Shown piece by piece: positions 1 through 10,486 of a stretch of 27,425 bases of DNA. Made by a program: the position numbers and the translations under genes. Positions within the stretch are counted from its first letter, which is position 1, and every line of letters starts with the position of its first letter. Location of the stretch: NCBI GenBank assembly GCA_010094045.1, contig ML986895.1, positions 7,578 to 35,002 of the forward strand, read 5' to 3'. A model generated the notes under the pieces. That model was not told the origin of the DNA, did no database searches, and was given only the letters and a program-made list of their open reading frames with translations. This stretch comes from Lojkania enalia (taxonomy: Eukaryota; Ascomycota; Dothideomycetes; Pleosporales).

Positions 1-1950
1 TTACTGCGTTTAAATAATAGAGGGTAGAACTTACTTTAGTAGCTACTAGGACTTTAGTATATACCAATTATTACTTACTCGAATATTTTATAACTATAAA
101 AGTACTTAATACTTATTAGATTTATTAGACCGAGGAATTAGCTTAGTATTAGTTCTAAATTAAGTATACCCTAGATAAGAATAATATTAGAGCCGACATC
201 CTTAGTTATTACGAATAAGATATAGAAAACTTAAAAGTAGCTTAAACTAACAACTAGTTAAGAGTCCTATTTAGACTGTATTAACTTTACCCCTAAATTA
301 ATGCCGAATTAGTCTAGTCCTATATTATCTAAATAATAACTTAAGCGGCTATACTAAACGTTATTAAAGGCTAGAAGTAGATTATATTATTAGACTCTCT
401 AGAGTTAATTAACATATTACTATAGGAAAACCAAGTCTCCTTCGCGTAAGAACGTATACTTTTATTCTACAAGTATTAGATAGAGAATAGATTACTCCTC
501 TATAATAATTGCTTATATATTCTATTAGATTTAGGCCTTTATATATAACTTATATAAGAGGCTTATAACTAAATATCCTCTGCACACTTAAGCGCTACTA
601 AAACCTATTAGTTACTATCTTAAAAGTACTACTAGAAGAGTATAGAGGCTATTTGCAAATAATATATATAGAATTGTATTTTATACTATAAATCTTATCT
701 AATATAAATCCGAACCCTAGGTTTTATCTACTTACTTTCTATACTAAATTAACTAATATAGTACCTATATATTAACTTTAAGAATTTCTCTATAGATAAG
801 TCTGGATATAATTAGATTATAGTAGTAATTAATCGCCTATCTAAATAAGCGGTATCTATTCTCTACTATCGTATAATTAACGTACGGGGAATAGCCGAAT
901 TGTTTATTTAATAAGTATACTGCTTTAACTATATACCTAAAACTATTATTTTAGACTAAGGACCTTAGTTTATATCTAGTTTCTAGTCCAAATTCTACCA
1001 TATTTTAGGCGTAAAGATTAAACTATCTACTACTTATTATAAAGAGACTAATAGATAGATAGAGATTATAAATAAGTATATTAATTAGAAACTGTGTTCT
1101 TTTATATTCTTCTACTAGAACAACTAGAGTTCTCTATTACCTATAATCGACCGAGTATAAATAACTCTATCTTATATAACTATCAGAATATCCCTATATT
1201 AGATTTTATACAGATCTAAGCCCTATTAGAGTTGGGATTAGAAATATTTAATTAATCCTATTACTATAATAGATAAATTAAATTGTAAGAATATCTTAAC
1301 TTTAATAACTCGTATATATATAGCCTAGGAAACTGTAAAGGCTAATATTAAAAAGGCTTAGAATTGTATATAATCTATTATTAACTATTACTAGTAACTA
1401 ATTAATTAGTAGATTAGTAATATAGTCTACTTAAATACTAAGAACTTTATAGTCTAAAGACTGAGTCGAAAGTTATCTAATTAATAGGAAAGCTCTTTTA
1501 AAGTACTAGAATAGGTTAGAAACTTATACTATCTATAGCTACCCCTAAGATCGAGAATATATAATATCTTTATACTAAACCTACTATATAAGAACTCCTA
1601 GAACCCTCTACTAGGGTAAGAAGCTCCGAAACCACCTGCTATTACTATTAAGGGGGTAGAAGAGTAGGAGGTTAAGGAAATACTAGCTAGTAAACTATAT
1701 TATAAGACCCTTAAATACTGTGTAAAATAGGTAGGATATAATCTTAACCTAGTCTAGTATAAAGCCTTAAATTTTATAGATTCGCCTTATAAGCTAAGAG
1801 CTTTTTATAATAAGTATCCGAATTAGCTAGAACTCCTAAAAATTCTAACTAAATAGATTAAGGTATATAAAAATAGTATAGAGAATATAGATTATCTAAT
1901 AGATAATAATATATAAGAGTTAAGTAGTAGATTTTAAAAACTAAAGTATA
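1..1950 (+). pseudogene. Gypsy pol remnant: RNase H, integrase, chromodomain
   Basis: Translated with stops ignored, about 60-235 reads like the end of a Gypsy RNase H, with an IKYTLDKNNIRADILS-like stretch matching the usual Y-R-P-G-K-x-N-x-x-A-D-A-L-S. About 700-1200 reads like the integrase core: a VVVDRL-like strand near 810, a remnant of D-x-G-P-Q-F near 950, and a remnant of T-D-G-Q-T-E near 1050. About 1655-1840 reads like a chromodomain: EEVKEILASK, then a V-x-Q-V-G-Y remnant of V-K-W-x-G-Y, then an L-R-A-F-Y-N-K-Y-P tail. Chromodomains of this class direct integration to heterochromatin, which fits the surroundings. More than 30 stops interrupt the frame. What is seen is the degraded motif order; function is known for the family only. 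Confidence 0.8.
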
Positions 1951-1959
1951 GGCCCGAAA

Positions 1960-3007
1960 TTACTCCTCTATAGAATTTAGAGGGTCTAATAGTAGGCTGT
2001 TAAATACTTCTCTAGTCCTCTTCTCCTCTACCTTCCTTTCTTTTTCTTCCCTCCGGACTCCCCTTAAACCTCTTCTATCTTATCTTTAGCCGCCTAAAAA
2101 CGCTGTAATATCAGCCTAAAGGTTAGATATTAGAGCTTCTAGAGCTGAAACCTAATAGAGTAATTTAGTACTCTAGTAGAATAAAGCTATCTAGATACTA
2201 GCTATAAGAAGGCTATTTTCCTAACTTCTTACAACCTAGGCTATAAGCGCTAGGCTATAAGCAGACTCTAAAATAGCCTTAAAAGCTACTTTTTTATCCT
2301 TTTTATCTCCTATATATTAGGCTGCCGCTTATAGTTTAAGATAGCCCTAGAGGACTAGAAACTCCTCCTTATAGTAGAAGGGGATCTATAAGTACGTTAA
2401 TAGTAAGTACTCTACTAGTATTAGATCTAATTCGTATAGGGTTGTACTTTTTATTTTATAAGGTATAATACTCGCATTTTTTTAATTTTAGGAACTGAAA
2501 GGAAAATATTATACGCCGCCCGCGGGCGAGCGTATATATAGCTTAAAGGTAGATAACTTAGAAGGCTTTTAAAGAGGCTCTAGAAGGCGAGCGGAGTAGT
2601 ATATTAATTAATTTTTTCTATAAAGCGCTAGTAATACTTTAATAATTAATAGTATTATAGACGTATAATAATATGTATAGAGTAGAAGTTATTATTTAGT
2701 TAAGGAAGCTTAGTTAACAGTAACCTAGTAATATACTAAGGCTAGTAAATACTTGTTACTATACGCAACAAAATTATAATATTAATAAACTGTTATAATA
2801 GTAGTTACCAGCTAATATATAGGTTAATTATACTTACCGTAAAAACTTTACTTAATATTATATTAATAAACGTATCTCTATAGGTAACCGCGCGTATTAG
2901 CTCTTATCAGTAAATACTTTCTTAAAGAAATTTTTTTATACTAGAACCCATCTATAATAGCCCTAATTCCCTCCCGAACTAGCGTAGATAGGAACTATTA
3001 GCTTATA
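1960..3007 (+). other. Gypsy 3' non-coding region, no gene recognised
   Basis: About 1 kb between the chromodomain remnant and the polypurine tract. It is AT-rich with a pyrimidine-rich patch near 2010-2080 and a GC-rich inverted repeat at 2510-2536. No protein family is recognisable in any frame after allowing for RIP. It is most simply the untranslated 3' part of the retroelement. Confidence 0.5.
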
Positions 3008-3020
3008 AGGAGGGGGGTAG

Positions 3021-3299
3021 TATAATAATATAAAGAAATCGTTCTATAAAAAGCTTTATATATAACCTTATCCTAAAGCTTTTCGCTTATTTTATCCTAC
3101 CCCCGGTTCTACCCCTTTTCCTTTCTATATATAGTTATATACTCCCTTATAAGTAGTTTAGTAGTTCTTCTATATCCTTTTATATAAGGCCTATAGGTGA
3201 TAATAGAATTCTTAGGTCCCTAATCCCCTATATATTCCTATATACCTCTGAGTGGATTTATACTACATTTAGACCTATTATCTTACCTATACTATTATA
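3021..3299 (+). repeat. 3' LTR of the Gypsy relic (279 bp)
   Basis: The LTR starts directly after the polypurine tract (AGGAGGGGGG) with TATAAT and ends with ATTATA, which fit TGTAAT...ATTACA after C-to-T changes on both strands. A second copy of the same length lies at 22612-22890 in the same orientation. The two differ by scattered, mostly transition changes and end at the same relative positions, which fixes both borders. Confidence 0.8.
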
Positions 3300-6200
3300 T
3301 ATACCTACTTTAGCTACTATATAAAATATAGCTAATAACTTACTTACTAAGCGTAGTATAAGCTAGATTAATATATATTAGTCTAAAAACTTTGTTAAAT
3401 ATACTCCTAAGCTTAAAATACGCCTAAATTAGCTTTATAATTGCTAGAAAACTCTATATAAAGATTCTAAGGTAATTAAAGACTAGTTTAAACTTATATA
3501 GCGTACTAAAGAGAAGTATAATATTATAGATAAGAATATATACAACTTCGATAAATCTAGCTTTTAAATAGGCGTTATTTTATTATAACTAGTTATTATA
3601 GGTATAGAGAGATATAATTAACTAAAAGCAATTTAATTAAATAATTATAAATAGATTTTAGTAATTTAGAAGATTAATACTATTAGCTAAACGCTTCTAT
3701 CCTTTATTATTATTACTAGCTACTACTATCTCTCTACCTAATATAAAGGTAATAATATACCTAAGAACTAGGCTATTATAGTTAATAAGAACGGCTGGAT
3801 AATAAATAAACTTAATATTAAGTAGTTAAAGTACTTTTATAAGTATATAAAGGATCGTATAATAGGCGCGCGTTAACTACTAATCTTTAATAGCTATAAT
3901 AGCTATAACTTATTTAATTTCTAGAAACTCTATAAGGAATAAAGTATTATTCTACTCTATATACTAGTTTATTTATTATACCTATTATAGCTACTAGATA
4001 TAGGCTACTTTTTACTATTAAAATATATATATAGAAATTAGATCTTAGTTTTAATATATAATTATATTAACTATATTATAAAATTTAAGTTCTTTCTAGC
4101 CTTTAAAACTACTTTTAATATATTAATTATAAAGGATAATATCTATATAAGCTTTTAAAAAGCTGGTCTAGTTCTATTTAATCTAGAAGTAGTACTTTTA
4201 AAGTTTAATATAGAGCTTTATACGCTAATACTACTAGTATAAGATAATATTCTATAAGAAGTAAAAATACTAAGTAATATATATAAGCTAGAAGCTTAAT
4301 TAATATTAATTTATAATTGGATTTAAAGAGATATAAGTTCTTTACTAACTTCTATTATTAAGAAGCTAAATTAACTTAAAAAAGGCTTTATAAAAGCGAT
4401 ATATTAGATTAGGTTAATATATAATAAAATCGTAAGCCTTTAAGAAGCGAATAAAATAGTAATAAAATAGAAACAGCGGAAAAAAAGGTAGATTTAAGCG
4501 TAAAGGACCCTAATAAAAATATAAGAAGAGATGATTATTACTAAAAAGAATAATAAGGAGAAAACTCGAGCTATAATATACTAATTTAGGGTGCGATTAG
4601 GTATAAGTAAATAGTATAAAGTATACTATAGCTACTATAGTAAAACTAGATATAATTCTTATATATACTAGAAAGATATAATATATAGTATAAGCGAGCT
4701 AATTACCTAAGCGAGCTAATTATAATACTAAAACTCTACTAAAATCGCGATAATTATACTTTATAATATTATACTATAACTAATAACTATAGAATTAATT
4801 TAGAAAGAAGTTAGAATATAGCTTATACTCTAAGCTCTTTAATAAGATATAATACTAATTATACGTTACGTTATATTAATTTATAATATCTTCTAAAGTA
4901 TACTTAGTATATAAAAGCGAGGAATATCTTTATAATATAATTGCCGGTCTAATTTAATAAAGCTTAGTAAGATTAAGGAGTAGGTAATTGTTTAGTATAT
5001 ACTAGATCTAAATATAAGAGAATTTCCGCTATAGCTTACTACTATTTAAAATATAGCCAATTTACTACTAGTTATATACTCTACTAGCTAGGTTAGAAAG
5101 AACTAGGTAGAGAACTTTATTAAACGTACGCCTAAGCTTAAAGTTAAATTTAATTAAAAGTACAACTATTTAAAAGCTAAATATAAGGATTCTAAAGTTA
5201 TAAGAGGCTGGTTCTACCTTATATAGAATATAAAGGCTAAGTATAGTATTATTAATAAAGATATATATAATTTTAATAAATTAAGCTTTATAATAAGCGT
5301 AATATTAATAGAAGTAGTAGTTATTAGCTCTAAGAAATAGAATTAACTAAAGTAGCTCCAGCTAGGTAATTATAAGTAGACTATAGTTTTCTAGAATATT
5401 AACGCGATAGGATAGATAATACTATCTTTTATTATCTTTATAGGTATCTACTACCTCTCTATATAGTATAAAGAAGATAATATTCTACTAACCTAGGTTA
5501 TATAGGTTATTAATAATAGCTAGACGATAAATAATATTAGTATTAAATAGTTAAAGTACTTTAACGCGTATATAAAAGATTATACTATTAGTATATATTA
5601 ATTACTAATTCTTAATAGTTATAAGAGCTACGACTTACTTAAATTTAGGCAGCTCTATAAAGAAAAGAATATTATTATTCTCTATATACCTCTATATTTA
5701 TCGTATCTATTATAGCTATTAGATATAGGTTATTTCTCGCCTTTAAAGACTGTATATAGGCGCTAAATCGAGCAGCTAATACGCGGTTATATTAACTATA
5801 TTATAAAAATCGAGTTCTTATCCTATTTTAAAGCAGCTTTTAATATAGTAATTACGAAGAGTAATATCTTAAATAGTTTTTAAAGTATTAGTCTAGTTCT
5901 ATTTAACTTAGATATAGTACTATTAAAGCTTAAAGTTCGACTATATATACTAATATCTTCTATAGTCGAAGATACCTCTTAAAAGTTAAAAATACTAAGT
6001 AATCCTATTAAATTTAGGTTTTAATCTACGTATATTTAATTAAGAGTTTAAAAGTACCTAAATAACTTATCTACTTTAATAGTAGAGGCGTTTAAATAGT
6101 TTATAAAGAGTACTATATATATAATATATAAAAATATACTATTATATACTTAGGTTACTAAGCTTTAAACAGCTAATAAGGCTGCTATATAATATTAATC

Positions 6201-6687
6201 GTATAAAAGAAAGTATATATAGAAGAAAGGTAATCTAATAATTAAAGAAGGCGTTTAATTAACTACTCTAAAAAAGTTTAGTATTTATACTAATAAAAAG
6301 AAGAATAGAAAGAAGGCGCGTATTAATAGAGACTAGCCGACTTAAAAGTATTGTAGGTAGTATAGTAAGATTAAATATAACTCGCGGACGTATAAAAATA
6401 ATACTATAGATATAGAAGAATAGACTACTATACTATATAGTATAATAGAATATAAGAAAGTATAATATTTTACGAAAAATAGTCGCGATTTTAGTATAGT
6501 TTTAGCATTATAATTAGCTTGTTTAGGTAATTAACTTACTTATACTATATATTAGAGGTTTCTATAGAATAATTATATAAGTTGTAAATTACTATTATAT
6601 TATTTAGTTGTTAAGCTATATATATATAAAGGTTAAAAAAGTTAATAGAGTAGACTACTCGTTTATATAGGCCGCTTACTTATAAGA
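3300..6687 (+). mobile_element. Fot1/pogo-type transposon copy B1, interrupted by copy D
   Basis: Two blocks, 3300-4680 and 6553-6687, together match the family B copies at 20857-22611 (inverted) and 9532-10348. The first block encodes remnants of the pogo transposase: a CENP-B-like N-terminal part (about 3300-3480), then the DDE_1 domain with an I-F-N-S-Y-N-S-Y-N motif near 3890 (usual form L-D-G-H-x-S-H) and an LLDIGYF-like motif near 3990-4010. The C-terminal zinc-knuckle remnant is at about 4620-4677. The second block carries the 3' end and the right terminal repeat, ending at 6687 with TA at 6688-6689. The 5' end is missing because the Gypsy LTR abuts it. The frame contains many TAG and TAA stops, so the copy is inactive. 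Confidence 0.8.
4681..6552 (+). mobile_element. Fot1/pogo-type transposon copy D, complete ends, nested in B1
   Basis: A 1872-bp element bounded by inverted repeats that begin ATATATAGTATAAG on the left and mirror as CTTATACTATATAT on the right. The inverted similarity extends about 70 bp inward, to TAAAATCGCG on the left and CGCGATTTTA on the right. TA target duplications stand at 4679-4680 and 6553-6554. Removing it rejoins the two halves of B1, which then match the uninterrupted B2 copy. Inside are remnants of a pogo transposase: the N-terminal part (about 4980-5150), the DDE_1 domain (about 5270-6000, with a DIYNFNK motif, usual DIYNFDE, and an ILNSYKSYD motif for the usual L-D-G-H-x-S-H) and a C-terminal zinc knuckle (about 6345-6400). 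Many RIP-type stops make it inactive. Confidence 0.85.
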
Positions 6688-6919
6688 TATATTAGCTAAA
6701 ATATTTTAATAAGTATATAAAGATATATTAAATAGAGTTATATAAGCTACTTATTTTAGACGGCTATAAAAGCTACCTTAACTAGAAATTTAAAGATTAC
6801 TACCTTATATAAAAGATTCTAATACTTTATATACCTTTTTATTTATTATATATACTTTAGTTTCTTAATATAATTTACTTTTTACTATTAAAGCTAAAGT
6901 ACTTATAATATATAATATA

Positions 6920-6969
6920 AAGTACTACCGAGCCGGCTATATTACTAAGCCGGCTACTTTTTCTTAGTA
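6920..6969 (+). repeat. Left terminal inverted repeat of A1
   Basis: It begins AAGTACTACC and carries AGCCGGCTA twice, at 6931 and 6948, exactly 17 bp apart. It pairs with 8709-8758. Confidence 0.88.
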
Positions 6970-8708
6970 TAGCAACTTTTCCGTACGTAATACTATATCT
7001 TAATAATATAAAGCTAATCTATCTAATTAAGAAGGTAGAATTAAACTTGCCCTTTAGGCCTATATTTTAGACCAATTTTAAAGCGTATAATATACTGCAG
7101 CGGCTTTTAATATATAATACTAGCAGCTTTCTAACCGACTTTATAAAATTACCTTTTAACCTTAAACTTAACTAAATTGTATAAAGCTTATAGCAACTAA
7201 AGAGTAGATAATTATATAATATATCTTTAATTTTAATTTGCGAGGATTTATACCGCAGCTTTATAAGGTAGTAGATATAGTAGATAAACTATTATATGCG
7301 TAGGGTAAAATATTTATAAGTAAGAACTAGTTTAAACAATTTATATCGCGTACAAATAAGCTTAAAACAGTTTTTAATCGAGTAAAGGACTATTAGAGGA
7401 TATTATAAGAAGATCTAGAGGTTATTAACGCGTAGTTTAAGCTCGTATAAGAAATAGTAGCTAAATATAGTATCTATAAAGATAATATCTATAACTTTAA
7501 TAAGATAGGCTTCTAGATAAGTATAATTAGCTTTATAAAAGTTGTTATAGGTTTAGAACGCTGTATAAAACCTACACTTATTTAGCTAGGTAATTAAAAG
7601 TAGGTTATAGTAATCTAGAGTATCTATACTATTAGGTATATAACCCTACTATTTATTATCTATAAAAGACGCGTCTATATCTTAATATAGTATAAGGAGA
7701 TAGATATACTATACAACTAGAAGCTCTTAGTTTCTAAAAATAGATAGATAAATAATAAGCTTAATTTTAAATAGTTAAAGTACTTTAACACATATATAAA
7801 GATGCGTTAGATAGAATTATATAGGCTACTTATTCTTAATAGTTATAAGAGCTATTTAAACTAGGATTTTAAGGATTATTACCTCGTATAAAAGATCCTT
7901 ACCCTCTATATACTAGTATATTTATTATATATCCTACAGCTACTTAATATAGTATACTTCTTACTATTAAAGCTAAAGTATTCCCAGCGTATATAAGACT
8001 TAGTATACTAACGCGTCTACTATATTAATAAGAAAGACTTCCTACCAGCTTTTAGAGATGTATTTTTTAATATATTTATATATAAGAACTGTAAAAAGGC
8101 CTTTAAAACATCTAGACTAGTTTCTATTAATATATAGGTTGTTTTTAAGCACCTTAAAATTTAATTGCATATACTACTAGAAGTACCCCTACTAGAAATA
8201 CTATAGTAGTTAAAAATACTAAGTAATATATAAGAATTTAGGTTACAATTAAATCTTATATAGAGGTCCTTCGTACGATTACTAAAAGAAGCTAAAGAAG
8301 GCTTCTTACAGCTAATAAAAGGAGCTAAATTAATGCTATATTAAAACGCTCTTATAAGCTATTAGATTATAGAGCTTAAAGAGTAATTAGAAGTTATAAT
8401 AAAGTATAAAATATATAAACGGAAGCGAATCTAGTATAGTAGTATAATAGAATATAGTAAGGGAGCTTCGTATAGAGCTGCTAAAGTATTTATAGCTTCT
8501 TAGTAATCTAAGAAAGCTCGTAGTAGTAGTAGTAAGAAACTAGCTTAACCTAGTTAACAGTACTATAGGAACTATAGAAAGACTAGATATAACGCTCGTA
8601 CGTGCTAAAAAGATATAGAAGCTTCTTCTAAATCTAGTCTAAATATCTTATACGCAGGTTCTCTTATAAATAGCAAGTAAATTAAGGTCTTATATATAGT
8701 ATTAGTAG

Positions 8709-8758
8709 TACTAAGAAAAAGTAGCTAGCTTAGTAGTATAGCCGGCTTAGTAGTACTT
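8709..8758 (-). repeat. Right terminal inverted repeat of A1
   Basis: The reverse complement begins AAGTACTACT and repeats the left terminus with five transition differences. TA follows at 8759-8760. Confidence 0.88.
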
Positions 8759-9531
8759 TACATTATAAGACTTAGTATACTAATATATCTATTATATTAA
8801 TAAAGAAGTCTTTCTTCTAACCTTTAAAAACGCGTTTTTTAATGTATTTATATATAAGAACTATTAAAATGCTTTTAAAGTAATAAAAATTATTCCTCTA
8901 AATATATAGATTATATTAAATCGCCTTAATATATAATTATATACTCTACTAGAACTACTTTTATAAGAAAATTTCTAGTAGTTTAAAACTTTAAATAATA
9001 TATATAAATTTAAGTTATAATTAATATTTATATAAAAGTTCTTTATATAATTACTAAAAGAGGTATAAAAAGAATTCTTATAGCTTATAAAAGGTATTAA
9101 GTTAATATTATATTAGAATATACCTCTTTAAGCTTATAATTCTAAGCTTAAAAGGTAATTAGAAGAAGTAACTAAGTATAAAATATATAAAAGAAAGTAT
9201 ATTTAGTATAGTAGTATAATATTATATAGTAAGAGATTTTTATATATAATTACTAAAGTATTTATAAATTCTTAGCTTTTAAAGAAAATTTATAGTACTA
9301 ATATTTAAGAAAGAGTCTAACTAGTTTAATACTACTATAATAACTATAGTAAGACTAGATATAATACTTATATATATTAAAAGAATAGTAGAGAAAATTC
9401 TAAATTAGATAAAAGTATATTATATATAAAATCTCTTATTAATATTAAGTAAATTAACCTTTTATATATAGTATTTATTATATTAAAAAAAGTAGCTATT
9501 TTAATAGTTTAACTACTTTAATAGTAGAATA

Positions 9532-10348
9532 TATTATTAATTATAAAGAATAGTATTTATATAAACTTTTAAGAAACTAGTTTAATTCTATTTAATTTAG
9601 AAGTAGTATTTTTAAAGTTTAATATAAAGTTTTATATACTAATACTATTAGTATAAAATAATATTCCATAGAAAGTAAAAATACTAAATAATATATATAA
9701 GTTAGAAGTTTAATTAATATTAATTTATAATTAGATTTAAAAGAATATAAGTTTTATACTAGCTTCTATTATTAAAAAGCTAAATTAGCTTAAAATCGGC
9801 TCTATAAAAGTAATATATTAGATCGGGTTAATATATAATAAAATTGTTAGTCTTTAAAAAGTAAATAAAGTAGTAATAAAATAAAAATAGTAGAAAAAAA
9901 GGTAGATTTAAGTATAAGAGACCTTAATAAAAGTATAAGAAGAGATAATTATTGTTAAAAAGGATAATAAGGAGGAAACTCGGGCTATAATACGCTAATT
10001 TAAGGTGTAATTAGATATAAGCGGACAGTATAAAGCGCGCTATAGCCGCTGCAACAAGACTAGGTATAATTCTTGTATATGCTAGAAGGATGTAGAGGGT
10101 TCTATAGAATAATCCCGCAAGTTGTAAATTGCTATTATATTACTTGGTTGTTAAGCTATACGTATATAAAGGTTGAAAAAGTTGATAGGGTGGACCGCTC
10201 GCTTGTATGGGCCGCTCGCTTGTATGGGCCGCTCGCTTGTATGGGCCGCTCGCTTGTATGGGCCGCTCGCTTGTAAGGTACGTTATATAAAGGTTGAAAA
10301 AGTTGATGGAGTGGACCGCTTGCTTGTATAGGCCGCTCGCTTATAAGG
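9532..10348 (+). mobile_element. Fot1/pogo-type transposon copy B2, 3' part, beside the gene island
   Basis: The segment matches the 3' half of B1 from the end of the DDE_1 domain to the terminal repeat. It starts where the older A-like copy ends (TA at 9530-9531), so that copy inserted into B2; the 5' part should lie left of the window. The zinc-knuckle remnant at about 10038-10098 still shows C-x3-C and C-x-C cysteines. Mutation falls off to the right: from about 9980 on, CA and TG reappear and GC content rises. The right end is CCGCTCGCTTATAAGG with TA at 10349-10350. Its terminal repeat is enlarged by tandem duplication (10195-10279). The end lies 138 bp from the stop codon of KGD2. Confidence 0.78.
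10195..10279 (+). repeat. 17-bp tandem repeat array in the B2 terminus
   Basis: Four exact copies of CCGCTCGCTTGTATGGG start at 10195, 10212, 10229 and 10246, followed by a fifth that diverges into the terminal GTAAGGTACGTTA. After it, a further block (about 10281-10350) repeats the preceding TATATAAAGGTTGAAAAAG segment and two more, imperfect units. The array is about 60 percent GC in otherwise AT-rich DNA and shows no RIP. Confidence 0.92.
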
Positions 10349-10350
10349 TA

Positions 10351-10486
10351 CGTTAATTTAAATTAGTTTAATTAGATAAAAAATTATTCTAACCTTTAAC
10401 TTTAATAGGAAATATATTACTCCGCAATTATTCTAATTAAATATTGAATAGTATATATACTTATTTTTACAAACGATAAGAGAGAA
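10351..10486. other. AT-rich spacer, presumed KGD2 3' untranslated region
   Basis: This stretch of 136 bp between the B2 terminus and the KGD2 stop codon is AT-rich and has no recognisable gene. It must contain the KGD2 3' end. On the minus strand there are AATAAA-like A/T runs but no single clear polyadenylation signal. Confidence 0.5.

Larger units (their letters stand above)
1..3299 (+). mobile_element. Ty3/Gypsy chromovirus relic, 3' part (RIP-mutated)
   Basis: The plus strand holds the end of a Gypsy-type polyprotein followed by a 3' non-coding tract, a polypurine tract (about 3008-3018) and an LTR (3021-3299). Coding order is RNase H, integrase, chromodomain, the order of Ty3/Gypsy chromoviruses. 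The reading frame is broken by many TAG and TAA codons that stand where CAG, CAA or TGG would be expected, so the element is dead. CA and TG dinucleotides are nearly absent, as expected after RIP. The 5' part (LTR, gag, protease, reverse transcriptase) lies outside the window. Its right LTR edge abuts the interior of pogo copy B1, so it appears to have inserted into B1. Family assignment rests on motif order and is strong; the exact family name is unknown. Confidence 0.85.
6920..8758 (+). mobile_element. Fot1/pogo-type transposon copy A1, complete (1839 bp)
   Basis: The element is bounded by 50-bp inverted repeats (6920-6969 and 8709-8758) that agree at 45 of 50 positions, all mismatches being transitions. 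TA duplications flank it at 6918-6919 and 8759-8760. The inside encodes remnants of a pogo transposase: the N-terminal part around 7180-7400, then the DDE_1 domain from the D-N-I-Y-N-F-N motif near 7490, the LILNSYKSY motif near 7835 and a LLNIVYFLLLK motif near 7950, with a C-terminal zinc-knuckle remnant (C-x4-C-type, N-A-R-T-C) near 8560-8620. The size is normal for Fot1-like elements. The frame has numerous stops at former CAG, CAA and TGG codons. Copy A2 at 24826-26664 has exactly the same length. Confidence 0.88.
6690..9529 (+). mobile_element. Older A-like pogo copy, split by A1 and truncated on the left
   Basis: Two blocks, 6690-6919 and 8759-9529, align with the middle and 3' end of element A. 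The first block holds the region with the LLIL-D-x-Y-K-S-like motif and the Y-I-K-x-R run; the second continues from the VYYINKK region through the C-terminal zinc knuckle to a degraded right terminal repeat ending near 9529, followed by TA at 9530-9531. The sequence between them is the complete element A1. The left third is absent: 6688-6689 is the TA flanking B1, so B1 appears to have inserted into this copy and its 5' part should lie upstream of the window. It is more heavily mutated than A1, which fits greater age. Confidence 0.7.

Noticed and set aside
10073..10276. Open frame of 67 codons across the B2 terminus
   Set aside because: It is made largely of the 17-bp tandem repeat and lies in the transposon terminus; the transposase remnant is in another frame.
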